The position numbers were made by a program, and so were the translations under genes. DNA of 54,657 nt from Desulfocapsa sp. (lineage in GTDB: Bacteria > Desulfobacterota > Desulfobulbia > Desulfobulbales > Desulfocapsaceae), in NCBI GenBank assembly GCA_021737265.1, contig JAIPEF010000005.1, positions 1 through 54,657 of the forward strand, written 5' to 3'. Below the pieces are notes generated by a model. That model was given only the letters and a program-made list of their open reading frames with translations, ran no database searches and was not told where the DNA came from. Every line of letters starts with the position of its first letter. Position 1 is the stretch's first letter. This document shows positions 18,593-27,429 of the stretch, one piece after another.

Positions 18593-21350
18593 ACTGCCTG
18601 GTATCCTGCCAGTCATCAACTGGCTGTACAACTGTTTTAATATCCGTAAAGACAGCTTTCGAATGTTTATCCATCACTAAGGTTTCCTCACAGTCTACAG
18701 CATAAATAATCTCCGCATCAATTCTACCGCCGCCACCATAACGCCAGTTCTTTTTATACAGGTTAATAGCAACTGGAGACCTGTTGATGATATTTTCCCC
18801 GTAACGAACAACTGTCTGGTCTTTCACCTCCAGCCCTATCTGGCAGTCGTCAAAAACAGAACTCTCGACATCGATTGTGCTTTTCTCCCCAGCCGAGATC
18901 CCCTTGTCCCCACTTTGGTGAAAATAACAATCGTGCACGCCTACACGACTGGTCATAAAATCCAACGCATCATTACCGCTCCCGACAAAACGACTTCCTG
19001 CCACTGTGCCGCTTGAGATATCGACATCAAAGGCGTCACTTCTGGCGTTCTCAAACAGTGAATCTGTAACTGAAAAATCCTGGCAATAGGCAAGATGGAG
19101 AGCATCGTCACCGATGTAATTACGACCGATGCGACTATTCTGAATCACCAGATTATCAACTTCATGCATGGAAACCATCCCCGAATAGTTAATAAGATTC
19201 CTGGAAGCCACTGAACCGTCCGCCCAACTGCACCAGGAGAACACGCTGTCACTTGCCCCTTTACCCTGTAGAACAAATGCTCCCCAGGGCCGTTCCTTTG
19301 CAGCTCCCTCGAAACGGATTGGTCTGTCAGCCGTACCCAGCGCAGTCACTTTGCCGTAACAAAATATCGAGACACCTTCAGCAAGACGTAACGTTGTTCC
19401 GGGCATAATTGTGAGATGAACATTCTTCGGGAAAACCATTGTTTCTAATACAGGCACAATACCAGGGCCAATGGTCCGGGCCTGCTCTTCAGATGCCGGC
19501 GGCAGATCCCACGGGTGGAGGGAAAGAGTATTGTCAGCGATATCTGCTCCAAAATCTTCATGACCGATGGAGACCATCTTTCCTGTAACACTGTTTTCCG
19601 CTTCCAGTCCGACTGTATCGATCTCTCCACCGTCTGCCTCGATGAAATAATTATACAACAGAGGTGACAGGATCAATCGGGAGTCTCCGTGCAGCATTTT
19701 AAAGGGAGTTGCCCGGGATATCTTTCTATAGCCGGAGAACAGCTCTTCGTGCAGTTCCATATATGCCTTTTCTCCATCACCATTGGCACTGCCGACAAAA
19801 ACGTCCCCCTTATCAAGGGTTCCGTTACGATTACTATCCCGGTACAGACGCACCGCTGATGCGCTCCCGAAAAAAACAATCCCGGTTACTTCCACAGCCA
19901 CATCTCCAGTCGAAACTATTCGGAGTAACTGTTTATCTTCTCCAGTGGATAGATTGTGGGTTGCAGCACTATTTGCAAGATACCGACGCAACAGCCCAAA
20001 CCGGGATTTCACCCCTTCCTTAAACTGTTCTATGCTCTGATCATATTCCTCCATGGAGAAAAAGCCGCTGGGAAACAGGGGCGTTTTCAGGGATTGAGCA
20101 ACCAGAGTACGTTTGATGTCCCTATAGACATCACTGGCCAGAGCCGGTCTCACCTTTTGATCATACTCTTCTATTTTTGTCAGGATGCGCTCGAGGGATA
20201 ATTCCCCACCCTGTATCAGTTCATACAGTCGCCTATGGCGCAGCAGGTCAAACTCGGGTATCAGTTTCCAGCGTGCCAGTAAAGGATTCTCCACCCCATC
20301 CAGATATTTCTCATGCGGACGCCATTCATCTATGTCCCAGGATATCTGTTCAAATTTTCCGGTATAAGGATCAAAGTAGAATTTATTGTTGTGATGATAA
20401 TCATGATGGACAGTTCCTGTCACACTATCAAGACAGATAAACGAGGCATAGGAATCCTTATCGACATAGGTATTGACAAAGGTATAGAAATCTTTCAAAT
20501 CAGGGGTGTTAATACCTGCAATCAGAGTGTGAATATCTTCTCTGTTTTGTTTTTGCTCTTTATTTCTGCTGGCTGTTTTTTCCCAGTATTTCTCATCTGT
20601 CCAGAGAAGGCTGACACCCGTTGCAAGATCGACAGGTGCAGCGTCTCCTTCGTAGACACTACCGGGCATTCTGTTAAAACTGCGAATAACACTTTCATCA
20701 ATTTTATCCCAGAGAAGATAGACCCCCATATAAATATTATTTTGAACAAATTTAACCGGAAAAACACGGGGAGCGATGAGACCGATATCCCGCGCCAGAT
20801 CCTGAGCAAGAGGTTCATTGAACGTTACAACTGTACGCGGATTTTTAATATTTATTTTACGCCGGTTATCAATAAGCTTATTTTTTTTTGTCTTCAGGCG
20901 CCACGATTTCTGGGGATACAGCCAGTGCCAGTAATTGTCTCCCATGTAACGGGCTTTTACGGTAAAGGAGTTCCCGCCATATTTCACATAGGCCCGGTGA
21001 TATTTCTCCTTAGCGCTTCTCGGCAAATCATCATTGAGCTCAGTGAGACTTTCCGGGGCGATGGACATCTGCATGAGGGGCAAACGATCATCCACTGGCA
21101 TTTCCGGGGCAGTTGCGCGATTATATGCGCGTAGGAGATTATCACGCATGTACCAGTGCATGATGTCCACATTAAAAGACGGAGCAGACCCTGCCCAGGA
21201 AGTTACGCGAATAAAACGGTGGTATTCAAGGGCTGCATCCACAATCATCCAGCCGACCATCATGAACAATGGCAGAGTAAGCATGACAGCTGTCACAAAT
21301 GAGATGCGATAGAGATGTCTTATAGGATTTCTTTTTGCTAACAGACGCAT
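18558..21350 (-). CDS. CotH-family kinase with C-terminal beta-helix domain
   Basis: A 930-aa protein. An N-terminal TM (about residues 15-40) is followed by an extracytoplasmic CotH-like atypical kinase domain at about 120-470. Visible family motifs are KYGGNSF (123-129) with the nearby basic PQKSWRLK (146-153), the HHDYHHNNKFYF block (315-326) and the metal-type acids in ISWDIDEW (336-343). Spore CotH of Bacillus phosphorylates coat proteins. From about 640 to 900 there is a right-handed beta-helix region (NLVIQNSRIGRNYIGDDALH and similar coils), usually a glycan-binding or lyase fold. Downstream genes encode VTC and MBOAT proteins. A surface protein or glycan target is likely but unproven. 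Confidence 0.85.
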   Translation of the reverse strand: MRLLAKRNPIRHLYRISFVTAVMLTLPLFMMVGWMIVDAALEYHRFIRVTSWAGSAPSFNVDIMHWYMRDNLLRAYNRATAPEMPVDDRLPLMQMSIAPESLTELNDDLPRSAKEKYHRAYVKYGGNSFTVKARYMGDNYWHWLYPQKSWRLKTKKNKLIDNRRKINIKNPRTVVTFNEPLAQDLARDIGLIAPRVFPVKFVQNNIYMGVYLLWDKIDESVIRSFNRMPGSVYEGDAAPVDLATGVSLLWTDEKYWEKTASRNKEQKQNREDIHTLIAGINTPDLKDFYTFVNTYVDKDSYASFICLDSVTGTVHHDYHHNNKFYFDPYTGKFEQISWDIDEWRPHEKYLDGVENPLLARWKLIPEFDLLRHRRLYELIQGGELSLERILTKIEEYDQKVRPALASDVYRDIKRTLVAQSLKTPLFPSGFFSMEEYDQSIEQFKEGVKSRFGLLRRYLANSAATHNLSTGEDKQLLRIVSTGDVAVEVTGIVFFGSASAVRLYRDSNRNGTLDKGDVFVGSANGDGEKAYMELHEELFSGYRKISRATPFKMLHGDSRLILSPLLYNYFIEADGGEIDTVGLEAENSVTGKMVSIGHEDFGADIADNTLSLHPWDLPPASEEQARTIGPGIVPVLETMVFPKNVHLTIMPGTTLRLAEGVSIFCYGKVTALGTADRPIRFEGAAKERPWGAFVLQGKGASDSVFSWCSWADGSVASRNLINYSGMVSMHEVDNLVIQNSRIGRNYIGDDALHLAYCQDFSVTDSLFENARSDAFDVDISSGTVAGSRFVGSGNDALDFMTSRVGVHDCYFHQSGDKGISAGEKSTIDVESSVFDDCQIGLEVKDQTVVRYGENIINRSPVAINLYKKNWRYGGGGRIDAEIIYAVDCEETLVMDKHSKAVFTDIKTVVQPVDDWQDTRQYAGSSVPGKVD

Positions 21351-21392
21351 TTATGATTTCAGCATACAAAAAAACAGCGGCAGGAATACCTG

Positions 21393-22088
21393 TTACAAAT
21401 CAACCTGCTGTTGCCCTTCAATCAACGTTACCTTGTTGTTATTATTTATCTTCCTCAGCTGGGCCAGAAACTGTTGGGGCTTAAATCGGCTCTTGAGCGA
21501 AACACTGTAAATCAGCTCAATCATATCGTCTTTACCTACACTTTCCATACTAATGAGCCCGGTATCGCTGAAATATTTCCTGAAAATTTCATCAAAAGCT
21601 GATTCATACTGAAAATCACCCGGAACCTGAACCATGAGGATACGCTCTCTGATATCTTTGGCGAAGAGATTCATCTTGGCCATAAATAAAATAAATCCGC
21701 AAATGACAAAGGTGGAAAATATGGCCATCAAATAAAACCGCGTTCCACAGGCCATGCCTATTGCCATGGCAAGGAAAACAAAGCCGACATCTCTGGTCTC
21801 TTTGACTGCATTCCTGAAACGAATGATTGATAACGCACCGACCAGAGAAAAAGCCCTGGCTATATTTGAACCGATTATCAGCATGATGATGGACACCACC
21901 ACAGCCATCAGGACAACTGTCTGCACATACGACTGGGAATACGATACGCCATTATGCGTCTCTTTGTAGACCTTTCCCACAACCAAAGCCAAGAGGAAAG
22001 AAAGGATTAAGGCAAATGAGACATCCCACATGGAGAAGACCGCACTTATACCCTTCAATTTTTCCAGTTCTTTTAAAAATTCATCCAT
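21393..22088 (-). CDS. DUF4956 membrane protein, first gene of the CotH operon
   Basis: A 231-aa inner-membrane protein with about four TM helices between residues 25 and 140 and a soluble C-terminal domain. The conserved core NIARAFSLVGALSIIRFRNAVKETRD is the DUF4956 hallmark (only part is needed: LSIIRFR and KETRD). DUF4956 genes recur next to VTC-domain and CotH genes across phyla, as here; the biochemical role is unknown, and a transport or regulatory partner of polyphosphate-like synthesis has been guessed. The ATG has AAGGTG at good spacing. CotH starts 42 bases downstream, and this gene probably leads the operon running to 14291. Confidence 0.88.
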   Translation of the reverse strand: MDEFLKELEKLKGISAVFSMWDVSFALILSFLLALVVGKVYKETHNGVSYSQSYVQTVVLMAVVVSIIMLIIGSNIARAFSLVGALSIIRFRNAVKETRDVGFVFLAMAIGMACGTRFYLMAIFSTFVICGFILFMAKMNLFAKDIRERILMVQVPGDFQYESAFDEIFRKYFSDTGLISMESVGKDDMIELIYSVSLKSRFKPQQFLAQLRKINNNNKVTLIEGQQQVDL

Positions 22089-22176
22089 TACATATCACCT
22101 TTTCAGAAAAACGATACTTACTTCTATTTCCCAACATAGCAGCACAAAAAAATCACATCGCCACCAACAAGCCTGT

Positions 22177-23415
22177 TTATTTCAACTGTCTTTTTTGACT
22201 ATCTGAACAACGGCCAAACAGCCTCTTGCACCTCTTCCACAAACCATGGCCAATAACTTTTGACAGGAGTTTGCCAATATCGTAATATTTTCGCAACCAA
22301 CGGTTTCGTAAATACGTTGATCGGCGGTAGGAGTCACATGCTTCATTGAAAATTTTCAGATGATCATCACCCATTCTAGCCGCTGAAAACTCTTTTGCCC
22401 GATACTGTCCTTGAACAATAAGATCCTGACGCAAGTTCTCATTTTCAGCCAACTCAACAATCGCCTCACCCAACCCTGCAGCAGAGGATGGGTCAAAATA
22501 GGCAACACTCTCACCACCAACTTCCGGCAATGATGTCGCTTCAGCAGCGAGCACCGGACACCCAGCGGCCATTGCCTCAACCAGTGGAATACCAAACCCT
22601 TCAAAGAGAGACGGAAAGACGAGCATCTGTGCTTTACTATACAGATAAGCCAGCTCCTCAACCGAAACATACCCTAACTGAAACACCTGCTTCTGGAGCC
22701 CATACTCCCGTGCCTTCTTTTTTATCTGATATCCCGCATCCTGATCAAATCCGGTAAAAACAGCATTGATTAGCACTTTTCTCTCGTCCCTGAGCCACAC
22801 CAGCGCACGCAGCAGGATATCATGATTTTTGTGGAACCAGTGATTAGCGGGATAAAAAACGAACTTTTCAGGCAAGGGCCTGTCAGGTCGCCGGGCAACC
22901 TCTTTAGCCCTGTAGAATCTCTCATCTGCACAGAGGTAGGCAACCTTCACTTTCTCCTCAGGCACCCGATGATGCGCGACAATGCTTTGTTTTGAAAAAT
23001 CAGAAATTGTCACTACCCGGTCGGCCATCCTGGTAGAGCCTCTATACTGATAATTTCTTGCAAGCAGATTATGGAGAGTAAAAAAGTTCGGATAAAATAC
23101 TTCCTGGATATCAACAAGAGTTACAACCGTGGGAAGGGGAAGGGGCCGGGGATAGAGGGTTCCAAAAGGACAAAAGTATATATCTATTGTATCAAGATAA
23201 CGTACAATCTCCTTCTGAGAGTGCAGCAACACAGCGTTTTCACGCCACAGCTCACTGTCAATCTTGTTCAGTTCAGCTGCATTTTGTTTGAAATAAAAGA
23301 AGACATACTGATTGGAATCTTCTCTAGACAGAAGTTCCCTGAACAAAGACAAAAAATACTGTTTTATCCCTCCAACATCAGGTTGCAGCAAAAAACAATT
23401 TACCCCTATGCGCAT
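22177..23415 (-). CDS. GT4 family glycosyltransferase
   Basis: A 412-aa retaining GT-B glycosyltransferase. The N-terminal domain has the acceptor-side GGIKQYF loop. The C-terminal GT4 domain shows FVFYPANHWFHKNHDIL, then the phosphate-binding EX7E motif in SLFEGFGIPLVEAMAAG, with CPVLAAEATSLPEVGG downstream. The length is typical. A basic C-terminal tail (about 370-412) may bind membrane. Palindromic repeat copy 3 lies 19 bp upstream of the ATG, leaving little room for a conventional leader. The likely mannosyl- or glucosyl-type specificity cannot be determined. Confidence 0.9.
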   Translation of the reverse strand: MRIGVNCFLLQPDVGGIKQYFLSLFRELLSREDSNQYVFFYFKQNAAELNKIDSELWRENAVLLHSQKEIVRYLDTIDIYFCPFGTLYPRPLPLPTVVTLVDIQEVFYPNFFTLHNLLARNYQYRGSTRMADRVVTISDFSKQSIVAHHRVPEEKVKVAYLCADERFYRAKEVARRPDRPLPEKFVFYPANHWFHKNHDILLRALVWLRDERKVLINAVFTGFDQDAGYQIKKKAREYGLQKQVFQLGYVSVEELAYLYSKAQMLVFPSLFEGFGIPLVEAMAAGCPVLAAEATSLPEVGGESVAYFDPSSAAGLGEAIVELAENENLRQDLIVQGQYRAKEFSAARMGDDHLKIFNEACDSYRRSTYLRNRWLRKYYDIGKLLSKVIGHGLWKRCKRLFGRCSDSQKRQLK

Positions 23416-23434
23416 AACATTACAGTATTGTTAA

Positions 23435-23507
23435 TGGCGTCGTATTTATACCCTAACTACCGGGCATAAATACTTAGCCATCCTAGGTTTGAGGTTTTTA
23501 CGAGTTT
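23435..23507 (-). repeat. Nested palindromic repeat element, copy 3
   Basis: A 73-bp copy, oriented opposite to copy 2. Its core hairpin joins GTATTTATACCC (23442-23453) and GGGCATAAATAC (23462-23473), one mismatch, around loop TAACTACC. This is the same module as in copy 2. Flanks: 23424-23434 (AGTATTGTTAA) and 23508-23518 (ATCATTGTTAA) match at 9 of 11 positions, consistent with a decayed 11-bp target duplication. The GACGCCA end faces the GT4 start codon 19 bp away. Confidence 0.8.
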
Positions 23508-23561
23508 ATCATTGTTAAGTAGATCAAAAAGCCAGAAAGTAAAGTTACAGCTTCAAAGTCA

Positions 23562-24566
23562 TCAGCTCGAGACATCTTTTAGTAACTCACTGTTAACATG
23601 TAAAAGGTAACGACGAGACTGACAGCGATACTGCCGGGACGCAATTCGTTTCCTGATAATACCCGGGCTGTTTTTCACGAGAAACACCAATGCTCTGCTA
23701 TAATCCCTGACCGACTCAGGGAGTGAACTGGGGTTACCCCCTTTCAACTTCTGAAAAGCAAGCAACAGGGTGGGTTTCACAATTTCACGGCCAATAACAG
23801 CCATCAACATGTACAAAACATGAGTAGCCGGATAGTTGTCAGCCAATACTAACAAACAATTACGACGGTAAAGATACATTTTTCTTGAAAGTGATTTTCC
23901 CATCGCCTGACTCTCATAGTGAAACACTTTCAGCGAAGGTTCATACCACACTCTGAAACCAGCCAGATGAAACCTTAGACTAAGGTCCAGATCTTCGGCA
24001 GGATAATAGTATCTGGGGTCAAACCCACCCACCATCTCAAATAGTTTTCTGCGCAGGACAGTTCCTGCTGAACAGGCACCAAGTACAACTCTTCCCTTCC
24101 TGTGTTCCCCTCCAGTGTCTCCCTGATGAACATTATGAAACAGGCCTCCAAATATATACTGGTTTTTCACAATTCCGCAGTCCAGTATGATATTCGGTTG
24201 AAAGCCGTTGACGATCATTGTTGCAAGCTGTCCAACTCCCTCATTTTTGTCCATGTATGCAAGTGCATTTTCGAGCCAGGTGTCGTCCTCCAGATAGGTG
24301 TCATCATCAAAAATAACAACATAGGGACTGGTCCCCTTCTGAATAGCCACATTACGATTATGCGAAGGGCCCATATTCTTCTGTTGTTCAATAAGATGAA
24401 CCCAGGGGAAATCTCTACGGACAACATCAACTGTATCGTCTTGAGAATTGTCATCAATGACATAGCAGGAATACTTCTGCAATGTCTGCTTTCGGATTGA
24501 TGACAAGAGACGGGGAAGATGTGAAACACCATTATAAGTGGGAATGATAATATCGCAGGAATTCAT
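23562..24566 (-). CDS. GT2 family glycosyltransferase
   Basis: GT-A enzyme of about 334 aa. It begins CDIIIPTYNGVSHLPRLL, then has VIDDNSQDDTVDVV and the metal site in IFDDDTYLED. GACSAGTVLRRKLFEMVGG and AEDLDLSLRFHLAG form the acceptor region. The C-terminal quarter is basic and partly hydrophobic, suggesting peripheral membrane binding. The ATG at 24566 is used; a GTG three codons upstream (24575) is also open. It is separated from UDP-xylose synthase by 233 bp with no recognised gene. Sugar specificity is unknown. Confidence 0.88.
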   Translation of the reverse strand: MNSCDIIIPTYNGVSHLPRLLSSIRKQTLQKYSCYVIDDNSQDDTVDVVRRDFPWVHLIEQQKNMGPSHNRNVAIQKGTSPYVVIFDDDTYLEDDTWLENALAYMDKNEGVGQLATMIVNGFQPNIILDCGIVKNQYIFGGLFHNVHQGDTGGEHRKGRVVLGACSAGTVLRRKLFEMVGGFDPRYYYPAEDLDLSLRFHLAGFRVWYEPSLKVFHYESQAMGKSLSRKMYLYRRNCLLVLADNYPATHVLYMLMAVIGREIVKPTLLLAFQKLKGGNPSSLPESVRDYSRALVFLVKNSPGIIRKRIASRQYRCQSRRYLLHVNSELLKDVSS

Positions 24567-24799
24567 CTTTTTCACTCGATACTCACCCTAAGTAACTTTA
24601 AAATCTATCCTAATGCCTGGGTTTCTATAAAAAAAGAATGGTTGCATATGCCCCGACGCCTTCCCTTGTGCAGCCACACGAATCTGATGGTAAACAGACC
24701 CGGCCAGCCTGCGACAGGGCCTTCCACTACCACAGTTTGTTTTAACAAGTTGTATCGACCGGCGCCATTTTACGACATGGAAAAATCCAGGAAGAGAGA

Positions 24800-25759
24800 T
24801 CAATAGTTCCCAGCTATGAGAGCCGAAAAGTACCGTATTGTCTCTTGTAATCCATCTTGAAGCACAATTTGCGGTTCCCATCCCAGCTTCGTCTTCGCCA
24901 GGGTGATATCCGGTTGCCGCTGTTTTGGATCATCAGTGGGCAAGGTTTTGAAAACAATCTCAGACTGAGATCCGGTCAATTTCACAACCTGCCGGGCAAG
25001 TTCAAGAATGGAGAACTCTCCGGGATTTCCCATGTTCATGGGACCGGTGAAATCATCATCTGACTCCATGAAAAGCAGGAACAGCCTGATAAGGTCATCA
25101 ACATAACAGAAAGAGCGGGTTTGGGAACCATCCCCGTAAATTGTTATGGGCTGGTTCTGTAGTGCCTGCATAATAAAGTTGGACACCACCCGTCCATCAT
25201 CAGGATGCATCCGGGGCCCGTAGGTGTTAAAGAGTCTGCCCACTTTAATCTTCACTCCATGCTGACGATAATAATCAAAAAATAACGTCTCAGCACACCG
25301 TTTCCCTTCATCGTAACAGGATCGCAGGCCAACTGGATTTACGTGTCCCCAGTATTCCTCCCGCTGGGGATGCATCTCGGGATCACCATACACCTCACTT
25401 GTGGAAGCCTGAAAAATCTTTGCCCCGACCCGCTTGGCAAGCCCGAGCATATTAATCGCTCCATGCACAGAGGTCTTTGTGGTCTGCACCGGATCGTGCT
25501 GGTAATGTATGGGGGAAGCCGGGCAGGCCAGATTATAAATCTCATCCACTTCAACATAGAGGGGAAAGGTAACATCGTGCCGTATAATTTCAAAATGGGG
25601 GTTATCCAACAGGGTTATGATATTCTCCCGGGTACCTGTAAAATAATTATCCACACAGAGGACCTCGCACCCCTCTTGCAACAAACGTTCGCACAGGTGC
25701 GACCCCAGAAACCCGGCACCACCAGTCACCATTACACGTTTACGGCTGAATTTTGTCAT
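24800..25759 (-). CDS. uxs: UDP-glucuronate decarboxylase (UDP-xylose synthase)
   Basis: A soluble extended SDR converting UDP-glucuronate to UDP-xylose via a 4-keto intermediate, the donor for xylose or derived pentoses. The 319-aa product has [14 protein letters not shown] for NAD binding. [20 protein letters not shown] is diagnostic of the Uxs group. STSEVYGDP follows, and the catalytic Tyr/Lys are in [27 protein letters not shown] and [16 protein letters not shown] bind the uridine diphosphate. I use ATG 25759; an upstream in-frame TTG is less likely. It is divergent from the plus-strand block starting at 26012. Confidence 0.93.
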   Translation of the reverse strand: MTKFSRKRVMVTGGAGFLGSHLCERLLQEGCEVLCVDNYFTGTRENIITLLDNPHFEIIRHDVTFPLYVEVDEIYNLACPASPIHYQHDPVQTTKTSVHGAINMLGLAKRVGAKIFQASTSEVYGDPEMHPQREEYWGHVNPVGLRSCYDEGKRCAETLFFDYYRQHGVKIKVGRLFNTYGPRMHPDDGRVVSNFIMQALQNQPITIYGDGSQTRSFCYVDDLIRLFLLFMESDDDFTGPMNMGNPGEFSILELARQVVKLTGSQSEIVFKTLPTDDPKQRQPDITLAKTKLGWEPQIVLQDGLQETIRYFSALIAGNY

Positions 25760-26011
25760 ATATCCCAACTCTCAATATTTTTTTCTAACTAAAAGGAATC
25801 AGTGCTCTGCCCCCGAGCATTCACTTCATTTTGCCGGCAACACAATACGGAGCAACGATTTTTGTGAAATAATTTATTACATATACTATATAATATTCCA
25901 TTGATAAATATAAATATCCGTTCAGAATCGGGGGGTACCCCAACGCAAAATACCGTCTGGAACTGTTATCAATGTTATCCTCCGTTATACTTACGACCAA
26001 CCGTTTAAGCC
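25760..26011. promoter_or_regulatory. Divergent intergenic region, probable promoters both ways
   Basis: A 252-bp region between the divergent uxs gene and the plus-strand gene at 26012. It is strongly AT-rich around 25862-25915, with several TATAAT-like hexamers (for example TATAAT at 25889-25894). No -35/-10 pair with ideal 16-18 bp spacing stands out, so exact promoters are not assigned. Divergence makes at least two start sites likely. Confidence 0.35.
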
Positions 26012-27409
26012 ATGACACATTCGAAGAAAAATAAAGATCATTCCGCTTCAATCGACTCTTCCTCTGAAAACCCCTTGCAGACAAACAGGGAAATGCTGGA
26101 GGAACAGCAAAGGCTGACAAAAATAATTGAAACCCAGGAAAAGCGCATCAAAGAACTTGAAGTCCAGAGCAGTGCCAAAGACAGGACTATTTCCTGGGAC
26201 GACGCAGACATCAGCAAAAAAGCCGAAACAATCAACCAATTGCAAAACATAATTGCAACACAAAACCAGACAATCATTGAACTGGAGCAACAGACAACAC
26301 TGCTTCAGGAAAGCAGATCATTTAAAATCGGGAGGGCAATCACCTCTCCTCTCAGATTTTACAGACAGATCATTCATTCCAGGAAAGAAGCATTACCTGG
26401 GCAGACAGTTCCGTCCGACCAGGGGATAGCGCAGGAAATCCCTCCATATACTCCGGGATTAATTAACCTTGGCGGACAACTTGCTGCCTTCTACGGCAAA
26501 CACCGTAGTGGCTGGGGATACGCGGTCATGCACCTGGCGCCTCTCACCCATTATAATGGGATTTATCTTGATACCTTTATTGAGAGGACGTTCGTGTGGC
26601 AACCGGAGAAAATAGAGCCGACGCTGAAACCTTGGATAGGATTCATTCATATCCCTCCCAACATGCCTGAGTGGTTTCATTCAGTCCAGACAAACGATGC
26701 CATTTTTGCAAGTGATGTCTGGCAGAAGAGTTACCCTTTTTGCAAAGGCCTGTTCACCCTGTCTGCCTATCATAAAAAAAATCTGGAAACAAAACTCGAT
26801 ATCCCTATTAATTCTCTTCTTCACCCCACTGCACTGCCTCCAGTTACCTGGCAATGGGAGTTGTTTGAGAAAAATCCTGAGCGGAAAATAGTGCAAGTCG
26901 GATGGTGGCTCAGAAAACTCCATGCCATCTTTGAACTCCCCGAGTCAGAGTATAAAAAAATCTTTCTTAATGTTGGCAGCGACCCCTATTTTAATAAGAT
27001 TTTTGCCAAAGAACGCTCCATGAGAAAGGAGCAAGGATTGTTCACAGACTCCATGTATGAAACCGCGGAGAAGGTGAACTACCTCCCCGACGAGTTGTAC
27101 GATCAACTTCTCTCTGAAAATATCATGTTTGCTGATCTCTACGACTCCAGTGCCAATAACCTGGTTATCGAATGTATTGTCAGGGGCACTCCGCTTCTCA
27201 TCAATCCCATCGAACCGATTATTGAGTATCTCGGTAAGGACTATCCATTTTATTTCACCAGTTATGAAGAGGCTGTGCATAAAGCAAATGATCTGGATCT
27301 TGTACGCCGGACACATGAGTACCTGAAAAATCTCCCCATCAAAGAACGATTAACCGGTGAATATTTCCTTGAAAGCTTCAAAAATTCAGAAATATTCAAG
27401 AGTTTATAA
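26012..27409 (+). CDS. Putative GT-B glycosyltransferase with N-terminal coiled coil
   Basis: A 465-aa protein. Residues about 25-105 are a charged coiled coil with repeated Gln/Glu heptads, ending in the SRSFKIGRAITSPLRF segment that often links coiled coils to glycosyltransferase domains. Residues about 150-465 look like a GT-B fold: WIGFIHIPPNMPEWF, FTLSAYHKKNLE (an acceptor-domain motif), KIVQVGWWLRKLHAI at the start of the donor domain, and NNLVIECIVRGTPLLIN at the donor site. I recognise no named family with certainty. It leads the plus-strand block and is followed 20 bp later by a GT2-NKWYS gene. Confidence 0.65.
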   Translation: MTHSKKNKDHSASIDSSSENPLQTNREMLEEQQRLTKIIETQEKRIKELEVQSSAKDRTISWDDADISKKAETINQLQNIIATQNQTIIELEQQTTLLQESRSFKIGRAITSPLRFYRQIIHSRKEALPGQTVPSDQGIAQEIPPYTPGLINLGGQLAAFYGKHRSGWGYAVMHLAPLTHYNGIYLDTFIERTFVWQPEKIEPTLKPWIGFIHIPPNMPEWFHSVQTNDAIFASDVWQKSYPFCKGLFTLSAYHKKNLETKLDIPINSLLHPTALPPVTWQWELFEKNPERKIVQVGWWLRKLHAIFELPESEYKKIFLNVGSDPYFNKIFAKERSMRKEQGLFTDSMYETAEKVNYLPDELYDQLLSENIMFADLYDSSANNLVIECIVRGTPLLINPIEPIIEYLGKDYPFYFTSYEEAVHKANDLDLVRRTHEYLKNLPIKERLTGEYFLESFKNSEIFKSL

Positions 27410-27429
27410 CGCACATAAAATCGCAGATT

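Noticed and set aside
24588..24881. 97-aa minus-strand frame between uxs and the GT2 gene
   Set aside because: It overlaps the uxs 3' end in another frame, and the translation resembles no family I know. It could be a relic but cannot be supported.
25862..25894. TTGTGA/TATAAT promoter for the 26012 gene
   Set aside because: Spacing is 21 bases, too long for a normal sigma-70 promoter; kept only as a general AT-rich regulatory region.
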